Origin: Candidatus Cellulosilyticum pullistercoris
GTDB lineage: Bacteria > Bacillota > Clostridia > Lachnospirales > Cellulosilyticaceae
Length of the DNA stretch: 11,087 bases
Direction: 5' to 3'
Assembly: GCA_018883705.1 (NCBI GenBank)
Contig: JAHLFQ010000057.1
Location: forward strand, 1-11,087
Positions 1 through 8,012 of this stretch are shown in pieces (the first letter of the stretch is position 1; each line of letters starts with the position of its first letter). The notes under the pieces are model-generated. The model was not told the DNA's origin, did not search any database, and worked only from the letters and a program-made list of their open reading frames with translations. A program made the translations under genes and the position numbers.

Positions 1-324
1 CGGATGAATATTAATAATACGCCTTTCATAAGCCTTAATCAGCTCTTGATTTAAAATTTTAAGATATCCTGCAAGTACTACTAAATCGACTTCTTCCTCT
101 TTTAAACGTGTCAGAAGCTTTTCATCATAGCTCTCTTCCTTAGGATTAATAAAATAAGCTGGAATTTTATGTTTTCTTGCTCTTTCTAGTCCATAAGCTG
201 CTTCTTTATTAGAAATAACACATACAATTTGACTCTTTAAAGCACCTGCTTCAATGGCATCTATCACACTTTGCAAGTTCGTACCTCCACCAGAAACAAG
301 AACCCCTAATCTTAATCCTGACAT
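1..324 (-). CDS. purN: Phosphoribosylglycinamide formyltransferase (GAR transformylase), 3' part missing
   Basis: This is the N-terminal 108 residues of PurN, which transfers the formyl group of 10-formyltetrahydrofolate to GAR to make FGAR in cytosolic de novo purine synthesis. The start reads MSGLRLGVLVSGGGTNLQ, with the glycine-rich phosphate-binding loop (SGGGTN, residues 11-16). The visible part ends in NIHP (residues 105-108), which carries the catalytic Asn and His of the family. The family is about 190-210 residues long, so roughly half is beyond the left edge; this is a window cut, not a broken gene. The ATG at 324-322 has a GGGAG Shine-Dalgarno at 332-336 with a 7-nt spacer. The start overlaps the end of purM by 13 nt, which suggests translational coupling. 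It is the last visible gene of the purL-purE-purC-purF-purM-purN operon. Confidence 0.96.
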   Translation of the reverse strand, partial: MSGLRLGVLVSGGGTNLQSVIDAIEAGALKSQIVCVISNKEAAYGLERARKHKIPAYFINPKEESYDEKLLTRLKEEEVDLVVLAGYLKILNQELIKAYERRIINIHP

Positions 325-1355
325 AAGATAACTCCCTGATTACCTTTAACAATCTCCCCAATTACAGTTGCTTTCTCACCTGCTTTATGAAGGGCACTTA
401 TCACCTTATCTATCTCTTCACTTGCTACAACAACCATCATGCCAATTCCCATATTGAAAGTATTATAAAGCTCCTCCACACCTAGACCAGAAGTCTTTTC
501 TAAAAAATCATAAATAGCTGGCTTTTCAATCGCCTTTAAATGAATTTTAGCACTGACATCTTCTGGAAGGATGCGTGGTACATTTTCAATAAAACCACCA
601 CCTGTAATATGAGCAATCCCTTTAAGTGTTGCTACTTCTTTAGCTGCTTTAATCGCTTTCACATACAGTTTAGTTGGTTTAAGAAAAGCTTCTCCGTATG
701 TTTCCCCTAAGCTTTCCTCATAAGTATCTAGCTCTATACCTGCCACTTCAACTAACTTTCTAACAAGTGAGAAACCGTTACTATGTACTCCTGATGATGG
801 TAAACCAATAATGATGTCACCTTCTTTGATTGTACTACCATCAATCATCTTCTTACGATCAACAATACCTACTGCAAATCCAGCTACATCATATTCTCCA
901 TCTGAATAGAAACCTGGCATCTCGGCTGTTTCACCACCTACAAGCGCACATAGGCTTTGCACACAACCCTCGCTAATCCCTTTTACAATATCAGCAATAT
1001 GCTCTGGTGCAATACGTCCTGTTGCAATATAGTCTAAGAAGAAAAGAGGCTCTGCACCACTACAAATAATATCATTTACACACATAGCTACTGCATCAAT
1101 CCCAATTGTGTCATGTTTATTCATATCAAAAGCTAACTTAAGCTTGGTTCCTACGCCATCTGTTCCTGAAACAAGTACAGGTTCTTCCATATCTTTAAAG
1201 GCTGCTAGAGAAAATGCCCCACCAAAACTTCCGATATCCGTAAGCACGCCCTTAGTATATGTTGACCTAACATGTTTTTTCATTTGTGCTACCGCTTCAT
1301 ACCCTCGATGTACATCTACACCTGCATCTTTATAGGTAATTTTTGTATTCACCAT
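312..1355 (-). CDS. purM: Phosphoribosylformylglycinamidine cyclo-ligase (AIR synthetase)
   Basis: PurM uses ATP to close FGAM into the imidazole ring of AIR, directly after the PurL step. The protein is 347 residues, normal for the family. Recognisable motifs are GTDGVGTK (64-71), GGETAEMPGFY (140-150) and PSSGVHSNGFSL (186-197), typical of the PurM/PurL ATP-binding superfamily. The frame can be extended upstream to a GTG at 1370, but that codon lies inside the Shine-Dalgarno (GGAGGA, 1363-1368). The ATG at 1355 has a 7-nt spacer and gives the usual N-terminus MVNTKITYKDAGVD. It lies 32 nt after purF, and its last 13 nt overlap the purN start. All key glycine-rich loops are intact and nothing suggests transfer or damage. 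Confidence 0.97.
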   Translation of the reverse strand: MVNTKITYKDAGVDVHRGYEAVAQMKKHVRSTYTKGVLTDIGSFGGAFSLAAFKDMEEPVLVSGTDGVGTKLKLAFDMNKHDTIGIDAVAMCVNDIICSGAEPLFFLDYIATGRIAPEHIADIVKGISEGCVQSLCALVGGETAEMPGFYSDGEYDVAGFAVGIVDRKKMIDGSTIKEGDIIIGLPSSGVHSNGFSLVRKLVEVAGIELDTYEESLGETYGEAFLKPTKLYVKAIKAAKEVATLKGIAHITGGGFIENVPRILPEDVSAKIHLKAIEKPAIYDFLEKTSGLGVEELYNTFNMGIGMMVVVASEEIDKVISALHKAGEKATVIGEIVKGNQGVILCQD

Positions 1356-1362
1356 CTTAGTC

Positions 1363-1368
1363 TCCTCC
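1363..1368 (-). promoter_or_regulatory. Shine-Dalgarno site that decides the purM start
   Basis: GGAGGA on the minus strand, 7 nt before the ATG at 1355. It excludes the in-frame GTG at 1370, which would overlap the ribosome binding site. Confidence 0.85.
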
Positions 1369-1387
1369 ACTTTTATATTCCCTAGCC

Positions 1388-2776
1388 TTATAACTTCGCA
1401 TCTGCCGGTACTTCCATTGGATATTTCCCATTAAAACATGCTTTACAGAATTGACTCTTATAGCCACACGCCTTTCTTAATTCCTCTTCACCTAAATAGG
1501 TAAGTGAATCTGCACCTAAATATTCACAGATTTCATCTACTGTCTTTTGAGCACCGATTAAAAATTGTCTATAAGGTGTATCAATGCCAAAGTAACAAGA
1601 ATATCTTACGGGAGGTGACGTAATGCATACATGAATTTCCTTAGCCCCAGCTCTTCTTACTTGCTCTACAATACGCTTACAAGTTGTACCTCTTACAATA
1701 GAATCATCAATCATAATAATGCGTTTGCCCTCGATGTTTTGCTTAAGTGGTGTTAATTTAATTCTAACTGCATTTTCTCTCATTTCTTGAGTAGGCTGAA
1801 TGAAAGTACGCCCAATATAGCGGTTTTTGATTAACCCTTCCTCATAAGGAATACCTGATTCTTTAGCATAACCAATTGCTGCTGGCACCCCTGAGTCAGG
1901 TACTGGCATGACTATATCTGCCTCTATCTTTTTCTGTCTTGCTAGAAGGCGACCTGTATTAACTCGAAAATCGTACACACTATCTCCATCTAAAACACTA
2001 TCTGGTCTAGCGAAATAAATATGTTCAAAGACACATAGATGTTTTTGGCACATGCTAGCAGGTTCGATGCTACGAAGACCTTCTCCATTAATAACAACAA
2101 TCTCTCCTGGTTCTACATCTCTTATAAATTCTGCATCCACAACATCTAGCGCACAACTTTCAGAAGCTAGAATATAACCATCACTTAATTTTCCAATACA
2201 AAGAGGCCTTAGGCCATGCGGATCACGAATACCAATTAAAGAGTCTCCTATTGTAAGAACCAGTGCATAAGCGCCTTTTAGTAAACTCATCGTATGTTTA
2301 ATACCTGTTTCAATACCTTTATTACTATACCTTGCAATGAGATTAAGAATAGACTCTGTATCTGTTGTCGTATGAAAAATCACACCGCTATCTTCTAGTA
2401 TTTCTCTAATCGTCTCTGCATTCACAAGGTTTCCGTTATGCGCAAGTCCCATGTCACCTTTTTTGTATTTGGCCACAAGAGGTTGGGCATTTCTTACATC
2501 CTTATCTCCTGCAGTAGAGTATCTTACATGACCAATGGCAATGTTACCTTGAAGTTCATTAAGGTCTGATTCATCAAATACATCTGCAACTAATCCCATT
2601 CCTTTTTTTAGTTCAATATTACCGCCTTGATTAACAGCAATACCAGCACATTCTTGCCCCCTATGTTGAAGTGCAAATAAGCCATAATATGCATGTCTTG
2701 CTGCGTCTTTTTCAGCTCTATAAATCCCTATTACGCCGCATTCTTCATGTAATGAATCTTCTTGTAAAAATTTCAT
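1388..2776 (-). CDS. purF: Amidophosphoribosyltransferase (glutamine PRPP amidotransferase), Fe-S type
   Basis: PurF catalyses the committed step of purine synthesis, PRPP plus glutamine to phosphoribosylamine. The protein is 462 residues. The N-terminal Ntn-hydrolase glutaminase domain begins after a 12-residue propeptide (MKFLQEDSLHEE). Cys13 in EECGVIGIY should become the N-terminal nucleophile after cleavage, as in the Bacillus subtilis enzyme. The C-terminal phosphoribosyltransferase domain carries the PRPP loop IIMIDDSIVRGTT (353-365). Cysteines at 248 (CVFEHIYF), 394 (YSCYFGID), 444 and 447 (FCKAC) match the 4Fe-4S ligands of the Gram-positive, oxygen-labile class. The ATG at 2776 has AGGAGT at 2785-2790, which overlaps the purC stop codon. 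The 12-nt gap to purC points to coupled translation within the operon. Confidence 0.97.
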   Translation of the reverse strand: MKFLQEDSLHEECGVIGIYRAEKDAARHAYYGLFALQHRGQECAGIAVNQGGNIELKKGMGLVADVFDESDLNELQGNIAIGHVRYSTAGDKDVRNAQPLVAKYKKGDMGLAHNGNLVNAETIREILEDSGVIFHTTTDTESILNLIARYSNKGIETGIKHTMSLLKGAYALVLTIGDSLIGIRDPHGLRPLCIGKLSDGYILASESCALDVVDAEFIRDVEPGEIVVINGEGLRSIEPASMCQKHLCVFEHIYFARPDSVLDGDSVYDFRVNTGRLLARQKKIEADIVMPVPDSGVPAAIGYAKESGIPYEEGLIKNRYIGRTFIQPTQEMRENAVRIKLTPLKQNIEGKRIIMIDDSIVRGTTCKRIVEQVRRAGAKEIHVCITSPPVRYSCYFGIDTPYRQFLIGAQKTVDEICEYLGADSLTYLGEEELRKACGYKSQFCKACFNGKYPMEVPADAKL

Positions 2777-2788
2777 TTGGCTTCACTC

Positions 2789-3493
2789 CTACTTCGTTAT
2801 TCTTGCAAGCATTTCTTGATAAACTTCTTCTACCCCACCAAGGTCTCTTCTGAAACGGTCTTTATCAAGTTTTTTATTGGTTTCTGCATCCCAGAAGCGA
2901 CATGTATCTGGAGAAATTTCATCAGCTAAAATAATTCTACCTTCATATCTACCAAGTTCGATTTTAAAATCAATAAGTTTAACACCAATTTGAGCAAAGT
3001 ATTCTTTAAGTAAGGTATTAATTTTAAAAGTCATCTCTGTCATTACATCTAATTCTTCTCTTGTAGCAATTCCAAGAGCTAAAATTTGATAATCATTAAT
3101 CATTGGATCTTGGAGCGCATCATTTTTTAAGCAAAATTCAATGGTTGGATTTTGAAGCACTGTGCCTTCTTCTACACCAAAACGTTTAGAAAAGGAACCA
3201 GCTGCAACATTTCTTACAATCACTTCAAGTGGTACGATTTCTACAGCTTTTACTACTGTTTCTCTCTCATTCAGTTCTTTTATAAAGTGTGTCTCAATAC
3301 CATGATTAGCAAGCATTTGACACATGATATTACTCATACGATTATTAACAACACCCTTACCTACGATTGTACCTTTTTTCTCTCCATTAAATGCTGTTGC
3401 ATCATCTTTGTAGCTTACAACATAACACTTTTTATCATCTGTTGCATATACTTTCTTTGCTTTTCCCTCATATATTTGCTCTCTTTTTTCCAT
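2789..3493 (-). CDS. purC: Phosphoribosylaminoimidazole-succinocarboxamide synthase (SAICAR synthetase)
   Basis: PurC joins CAIR to aspartate with ATP to give SAICAR, the step after PurE. It is 234 residues, the usual size of the stand-alone bacterial enzyme. Visible family motifs are IYEGKAKKVY near the N-terminus (7-16, nucleotide-binding loop), VEIVPLEVIVRNVAAGS (84-100), LIDFKIELGR (173-182) and DEISPDTCRFWD (191-202). The ATG at 3493 has a GGAGG Shine-Dalgarno at 3504-3508 with a 10-nt spacer. It lies between purE (53 nt upstream) and purF (12 nt downstream), so it is read from the same transcript. No internal promoter or terminator is visible in either gap. Confidence 0.97.
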   Translation of the reverse strand: MEKREQIYEGKAKKVYATDDKKCYVVSYKDDATAFNGEKKGTIVGKGVVNNRMSNIMCQMLANHGIETHFIKELNERETVVKAVEIVPLEVIVRNVAAGSFSKRFGVEEGTVLQNPTIEFCLKNDALQDPMINDYQILALGIATREELDVMTEMTFKINTLLKEYFAQIGVKLIDFKIELGRYEGRIILADEISPDTCRFWDAETNKKLDKDRFRRDLGGVEEVYQEMLARITK

Positions 3494-3546
3494 TTTAAAT
3501 ACGCCTCCACTTTTATCATTTTATTTTAGATAATGCTTATCAAATC

Positions 3547-4035
3547 CTAGCTAAATTTTGCTACCACAGCAGCATCTTTTGATGCTACCTTTTCAGCCAT
3601 CGAGGCTTTATGTGCTTTAAGTTTTTCTTTAAGCTCCATATTGCCAAGTGCTAATATTTGCACTGCTAAAATACCTGCATTTTCTGCTCCATCAATAGCT
3701 ACTGTTGCTACTGGAATACCAGGAGGCATTTGAACGATAGATAGCAGTGAGTCAAGACCATCTAATGTACTTGATTTAATAGGTAGGCCAATAACAGGAA
3801 TAGTTGTATACGCCGCAAGAACCCCTCCTAAGTGTGCTGCTTTACCAGCAGCAGCTACGATGACCCCAATACCATTTGCTTCTGCATTTTTTGCAAACTC
3901 TTCTGCTGCTTGTGGCGTACGATGCGCTGAAATAACACGCACAACTACGTCAATACCAAACTCTTTAACTGTTTTTATCCCTTTTTCTACTACAGGAAGA
4001 TCTGAATCACTTCCCATGACAAAAGCTACTTTCAT
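3547..4035 (-). CDS. purE: 5-(carboxyamino)imidazole ribonucleotide mutase / AIR carboxylase catalytic subunit
   Basis: PurE makes CAIR. In the usual bacterial route (class I) it moves the carboxyl group of N5-CAIR, which PurK makes first. The protein is 162 residues, with MGSDSDLP (7-14), the catalytic-His motif SAHRTP (36-41) and DSLLSIVQMP (95-104). Compared with the common class I sequence, the substrate loop reads AAGKAAHLGG (62-71) where E. coli has GAGGAAHLPG, and the segment near 114-120 is about two residues shorter. I believe this variant is frequent in Clostridia, from memory. The frame opens at an ATG at 4047, but that codon sits in the Shine-Dalgarno region (GGAGG at 4041-4045). 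The ATG at 4035 is the better start. No purK follows; purC comes next. Confidence 0.95.
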   Translation of the reverse strand: MKVAFVMGSDSDLPVVEKGIKTVKEFGIDVVVRVISAHRTPQAAEEFAKNAEANGIGVIVAAAGKAAHLGGVLAAYTTIPVIGLPIKSSTLDGLDSLLSIVQMPPGIPVATVAIDGAENAGILAVQILALGNMELKEKLKAHKASMAEKVASKDAAVVAKFS

Positions 4036-4040
4036 AAGAA

Positions 4041-4045
4041 CCTCC
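4041..4045 (-). promoter_or_regulatory. Shine-Dalgarno site that decides the purE start
   Basis: GGAGG on the minus strand, 5 nt before the ATG at 4035. The ATG four codons upstream (4047) overlaps this site and so is unlikely to be used. Confidence 0.8.
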
Positions 4046-4076
4046 ATTTATCTAAATGTTATCTTTTATTTTCTAA

Positions 4077-7000
4077 TTATTTAAAGTAGTTGACTCCTGA
4101 TTCAAAAAGTTTTTGATCTTTATTACCCGGAATGTTTTTATGAACAAACTGACCTATACGTTCACTATGACCCATCTTACCAATGATACGTCCATCAGCT
4201 GAAACAATGCCTTCAATATTGTGCATACTACCATTTACATTCACATTACCATCAGAACTTACAAAACCTGATTCATCTACGTATTGACTAAACACTTGCC
4301 CTTTTGCAATTAGCTCATTTAAAACATGATTGGGTGCCACAAATCTACCTTCCCCATGAGAAAGTGGAATCTCATAGCATTCCCCTAGGTGGACTTCGTT
4401 TAACCATGGCGATGCCACACTTGTAATCTTTGTTTTAGCCATAACTGAAATATGTTTACCAATCGTGTTAAAAGTAAGTGTTGGACATTGTGCATCCATT
4501 TCACGAATTTCACCATATGGCAGAAGCCCTAATTTAACAAGTACTTGGAAACCATTACAAATACCAATCATTAAACCATCTTCTTTGTAGAGATGCTCAT
4601 AAATAGCTTCTTTTAATTTTTCATTTCTAAAGGTTGAAGCTATGAATTTACCACTCCCATCAGGTTCATCTCCCGCTGAAAAGCCACCTGGGAAAGCAAT
4701 AATTTGTGCGTGCTTAATGCCTTTATATAGCCTTTCAATAGACTCTTCAATATCTGTACTCGTACGATTCAGGAATAGAACTTCATTCACTTTAGCACCC
4801 GCTCTTTCAAAAACACGTCTTGTATCCATTTCGCAGTTTGTACCTGGAAAGACTGGAATCATTACTTCAGGCCTTGCAATTTTTTGTTTAGCTACATAAA
4901 TCTTTCTTTCACCTAAAAAAGTGGCATCTATAGAAGGCATGTTTACATCTACTTTTTGTACAAAGACTTCTTTCGTTGGTGCTAATAAGTTTTGAATAAT
5001 ATCTTCTAGTTTGATTTTAACATCATCAATTTGAAGCTTCTTAGCTTTAGTCGTTTCACCAATTACTGTAAAGATTTCGGAATCTAATGAGGTAGCTACT
5101 TCATCTGAAACCTCTAAAACAAGGCTACCATAGCTAGCTATAAATGGTGCAATTTCTTCTGGTAAATTCACTTTCACTCCAATTTCATTACCGATAGCCA
5201 TTTGACTTAGCGCAGCTACGATCCCGCCTTTTCCAATCGCATAACTACTTCTTACTTGGCCTTTTTTAACAAGTTCATAAATCGCACCATAAGCTTTATG
5301 CATTTGTTTAAAGTCAGGTATAAAGGTATTATCCAATGTGATACTTACTAAAACTAATCGACTACCTACCTCTTTTAAGCTACCGCTTATACATTCACTG
5401 GCATCTCCTAAATTACAAGTAAAGGAAATAAGTGTTGGCGGTACACTCATGTTTTCGAAAGTACCTGACATACTATCCTTACCACCAATTGCAGCAATTC
5501 CTAACTCTTTTTGCGCTTTAAGTGCTCCTAATAAAGCAGCTACTGGTTTCCCCCAACTTTCACTGTTTGTAAGACGTTCAAAATACTCTTGAAAAGATAA
5601 ATAAGTCTTTCTATAATCCGCACCTAATGCAACGATTTTAGCAACACTTTCTACAACCGCTAACAAGGCACCATGGAAAGGTGAGCCTTCTAATAAATAA
5701 GGATCAAATCCATGAGTCATATAAGTTGCTGCTGTTGTTTCTCCATCTAGTACAGGTACCTTAGCAACCATACCATTTTCTTTAGTCAGCTGATTTTTAC
5801 CACCATATGGCATAAGGACTGTATTTGCACCAATGGTACTATCAAATTGCATCCCTAAACCTTTTTGTAAACCTACATTTAAGTCTTTTAATGTTTTTAA
5901 AATATTTTCTTTTGTAAGCACATCGTTATTAATAACTATAGTTGGTGCACTCACCTTTGCTTGTCTTTGCTGAGTAACGCCTGCACTATCTAAGAAGCTT
6001 CTATCAATATGAACCACCTCTTTTCCTTTCCAAGTCATGACAAGTTGTTTATTTTCTGTTACTTCTGCTACACAAACAGCTTCTATATTTTCTTCATGTG
6101 CAAGATTAATGACTTTCTCTAAATCATTTTTATCTATTGCAATAGCCATACGTTCTTGTGATTCAGAAATCGCAAGCTCTGTTGCATCAAGCCCCATATA
6201 TTTAACCGGCACAAGGTCTAGGTTAATTTTAAGCCCTTCAGCAATCTCACCAATAGCAACACATACACCACCTGCACCAAAGTCATTACAACGTTTAATA
6301 CATCTTGAGAACTCTGGGTTTCTAAAAAGTCTTTGGAGCTTTCTTTCAACCACTGGATTACCTTTTTGCACTTCTGAACCACAAGTATGAAGTGAATCTT
6401 CTGTATGCTCTTTTGAAGATCCCGTTGCGCCGCCACATCCATCTCGCCCTGTTGCACCACCTAGTAAAATAATCACATCTCCCGGTTTTGGCTCTTCATG
6501 CTTAACATTGGCACGTTTAACAGCACCTACTACGGCCCCTACTTCTAAACGTTTTGCTTTATAGCCTTCATGGTAATATTCTTTAACCTCACCTGTTGCA
6601 AGACCGATTTGGTTACCATATGAGCTATAGCCATTAGCTGCTGTTTTTGTAATAACACGTTGTGGTAATTTACCAATAAGTGTATTTTCGATTGGTTCAT
6701 TCGGATCAGCTGCACCTGTCACACGCATGGCTTGATAAACGTAACTACGTCCTGATAATGGATCACGAATGGCACCACCAAGACAAGTTGCTGCACCACC
6801 AAAAGGTTCAATTTCCGTTGGGTGATTATGTGTTTCATTTTTAAATAAGATAAGATATTCTTCGTCTCTACCATCTACGTTAATTGTATCCTTAATGGTA
6901 CAAGCATTAATTTCTTCTGTCTCAAATAACTCTTTAAGTTGTCCGTTTTTCTTTAGGTATTTTGCGATGATAGTCGCCATATCCATAAGTGTTACTTTTT

Positions 7001-7796
7001 TAGCTTTTTGAGTATATACTTCTTCTCTTATGGCATAGTACTCATTAAGCGCTTCTTTAATAGGACTAGCAAATTCCCCTTCTTCAATTTCAATCTCAGT
7101 AAGTTCTGTCATGAAAGTGGTATGACGACAGTGATCTGACCAGTATGTATCTACGACTTTTAACTCTGTAAAACTAGGATTTCTATTAATACTCTTAAAG
7201 TATTTTTGAAAATAAACAAGGTCTTCTAAGCTCATTGCAAGCCCTTGTTCTTTTCTATATGTTTCTAAAACAGCTTCATCAAATGTTATAAATCCTTCTA
7301 TTACCTTTACCTCCTCAGGTACAGGATATGTCATATCTAAACTTTCTCTTTTTTCAAGAGAAACTTCTTCTGATTCTACTGGATTAATAACACTTTTTTT
7401 AATTTTTTCTTTTTCAGCTTCTGACAAATCACCACTGATGAGGTAAACCTTTGCTGTTTGAACGATGGGCTGTAACTGACTATCAATAATACGAATGCAT
7501 TGTTCACAAGAATCTGCACGTTGGTCATATTGTCCTTTTAAGTAGCTTACTGCAAACACAAACTCGTCTTTTACTTCAAGCTCTTCTACTAATAGATCTG
7601 ATTGAGGTTCTGAAAAAATAGTATTTAATGCCTTTTTATATGCCTTATCGGTAATATGTTCAACATCATATCGGTTCAGTATTCTTACATTTTTTACAGA
7701 TTTGATATTTAAAAAATTCTTTAATTCATTTTCCATACGCTTGGCTTCTATATCAAAACCTTCTTTTTTCTCTACGTACACTCTGTAAACACTCAT
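4077..7796 (-). CDS. purL: Phosphoribosylformylglycinamidine synthase (FGAM synthase), single-chain form
   Basis: This large enzyme converts FGAR, glutamine and ATP to FGAM. At 1239 residues it combines what Bacillus splits into PurS, PurL and PurQ. The N-terminal ~90 residues look PurS-like (MSVYRVYVEKKEG). The synthetase core has the DHCRHTTF motif (His222 and His225), glycine-rich GGATGRDGCGGAT (446-458), and GGKDSM (about 771-776). From about residue 975 a class I glutamine amidotransferase domain follows: FPGTNC, FPGGFSAGDEP, nucleophile Cys1080 in GICNGFQ, and His1210/Glu1212 in MGHSER. A GTG at 7823 extends the frame but lies upstream of the Shine-Dalgarno AAAGGGG (7804-7810). The ATG at 7796 has a 7-nt spacer. 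It is the first gene after the operon promoter. The type matches the clostridial/streptococcal single-chain group rather than the longer proteobacterial one, by length. Confidence 0.97.
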   Translation of the reverse strand: MSVYRVYVEKKEGFDIEAKRMENELKNFLNIKSVKNVRILNRYDVEHITDKAYKKALNTIFSEPQSDLLVEELEVKDEFVFAVSYLKGQYDQRADSCEQCIRIIDSQLQPIVQTAKVYLISGDLSEAEKEKIKKSVINPVESEEVSLEKRESLDMTYPVPEEVKVIEGFITFDEAVLETYRKEQGLAMSLEDLVYFQKYFKSINRNPSFTELKVVDTYWSDHCRHTTFMTELTEIEIEEGEFASPIKEALNEYYAIREEVYTQKAKKVTLMDMATIIAKYLKKNGQLKELFETEEINACTIKDTINVDGRDEEYLILFKNETHNHPTEIEPFGGAATCLGGAIRDPLSGRSYVYQAMRVTGAADPNEPIENTLIGKLPQRVITKTAANGYSSYGNQIGLATGEVKEYYHEGYKAKRLEVGAVVGAVKRANVKHEEPKPGDVIILLGGATGRDGCGGATGSSKEHTEDSLHTCGSEVQKGNPVVERKLQRLFRNPEFSRCIKRCNDFGAGGVCVAIGEIAEGLKINLDLVPVKYMGLDATELAISESQERMAIAIDKNDLEKVINLAHEENIEAVCVAEVTENKQLVMTWKGKEVVHIDRSFLDSAGVTQQRQAKVSAPTIVINNDVLTKENILKTLKDLNVGLQKGLGMQFDSTIGANTVLMPYGGKNQLTKENGMVAKVPVLDGETTAATYMTHGFDPYLLEGSPFHGALLAVVESVAKIVALGADYRKTYLSFQEYFERLTNSESWGKPVAALLGALKAQKELGIAAIGGKDSMSGTFENMSVPPTLISFTCNLGDASECISGSLKEVGSRLVLVSITLDNTFIPDFKQMHKAYGAIYELVKKGQVRSSYAIGKGGIVAALSQMAIGNEIGVKVNLPEEIAPFIASYGSLVLEVSDEVATSLDSEIFTVIGETTKAKKLQIDDVKIKLEDIIQNLLAPTKEVFVQKVDVNMPSIDATFLGERKIYVAKQKIARPEVMIPVFPGTNCEMDTRRVFERAGAKVNEVLFLNRTSTDIEESIERLYKGIKHAQIIAFPGGFSAGDEPDGSGKFIASTFRNEKLKEAIYEHLYKEDGLMIGICNGFQVLVKLGLLPYGEIREMDAQCPTLTFNTIGKHISVMAKTKITSVASPWLNEVHLGECYEIPLSHGEGRFVAPNHVLNELIAKGQVFSQYVDESGFVSSDGNVNVNGSMHNIEGIVSADGRIIGKMGHSERIGQFVHKNIPGNKDQKLFESGVNYFK

Positions 7797-7803
7797 TGTG
7801 GTT

Positions 7804-7810
7804 CCCCTTT
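7804..7810 (-). promoter_or_regulatory. Shine-Dalgarno site that decides the purL start
   Basis: AAAGGGG on the minus strand, 7 nt before the ATG at 7796. The in-frame GTG at 7823 lies upstream of it and has no ribosome binding site of its own that I can see. Confidence 0.85.
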
Positions 7811-7841
7811 CAAAAGAATTCACCTAAATTAACTTACTTAA

Positions 7842-7870
7842 AGCGTATCACACTTCATTTTCATCGTCAA
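7842..7870 (-). promoter_or_regulatory. Sigma-A-type promoter of the purine operon, extended -10
   Basis: On the minus strand, TTGACG (7865-7870) is followed by a 17-nt spacer and TACGCT (7842-7847). A TGA triplet sits directly before the -10, giving an extended -10 element (TGn). The predicted transcription start is near 7835, leaving a leader of about 39 nt before purL. The -35 matches the consensus at five of six positions and the spacing is ideal. The inverted PurBox-like pair starts only 4 bp upstream of the -35, where a repressor would be expected to act. No competing promoter of similar quality is visible between here and the sigF terminator. Confidence 0.72.
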
Positions 7871-7874
7871 TATA

Positions 7875-7918
7875 AAATTCGAACAATAAAATATAATACA
7901 AAATAATAGTTCGATTTT
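7875..7918. promoter_or_regulatory. Inverted pair of PurBox-like sites, probable PurR operator
   Basis: The plus strand has AAATTCGAACAAT at 7875-7887. The minus strand has AAAATCGAACTAT at 7906-7918. Each matches the Bacillus subtilis PurBox consensus AWWWCCGAACWWT at every position but one, and both differ at the same base (T for the first C). The two 13-mers face each other with 18 bp between them; I recall about 16-17 bp for B. subtilis. The pair sits just upstream of the -35 of the purL promoter. Bacillus-type PurR represses pur genes when PRPP is low, so this is the likely purine switch. The PurR gene is not in the window, so the regulator is inferred. Confidence 0.7.
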
Positions 7919-7999
7919 TATTTCATCTAACCTCTATTTTTTCATCATTTTTTTCTATTTCAAATACTTAAGCCTTTATTTTTCTCATTTCCCTCGCCA

Positions 8000-8012
8000 T
8001 AAACCGAACATT
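8000..8012 (+). promoter_or_regulatory. Additional PurBox-like site, upstream of the main operator
   Basis: TAAACCGAACATT fits the PurBox consensus except for the first base and has the full CCGAAC core that the two main boxes lack. It lies about 80 bp upstream of the main pair and has the same orientation as the box at 7875. A degenerate opposing copy (minus strand TAAATCGAATTAT, 8042-8054) lies 29 bp further on, one helical turn wider than the main pair. It could be an auxiliary operator or chance in AT-rich DNA. Confidence 0.45.

Noticed and set aside
1356..1370. GTG at 1370 as the purM start
   Set aside because: The codon falls inside the GGAGGA ribosome binding site of the ATG at 1355.
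3152..3529. A 125-codon plus-strand open frame opposite purC
   Set aside because: Its translation is Phe/Tyr/Ile-rich low-complexity sequence and lies antisense to a well-conserved gene with no ribosome binding site or motif of its own. It is a shadow of purC.
6037..6390. Plus-strand open frame of 117 codons inside purL, and similar ones at 4642-4899 and 5338-5592
   Set aside because: All lie antisense to conserved PurL domains and show no recognisable protein features.
7797..7823. GTG at 7823 as the purL start
   Set aside because: It is upstream of the AAAGGGG site that serves the ATG at 7796, and the added residues do not fit the family N-terminus.
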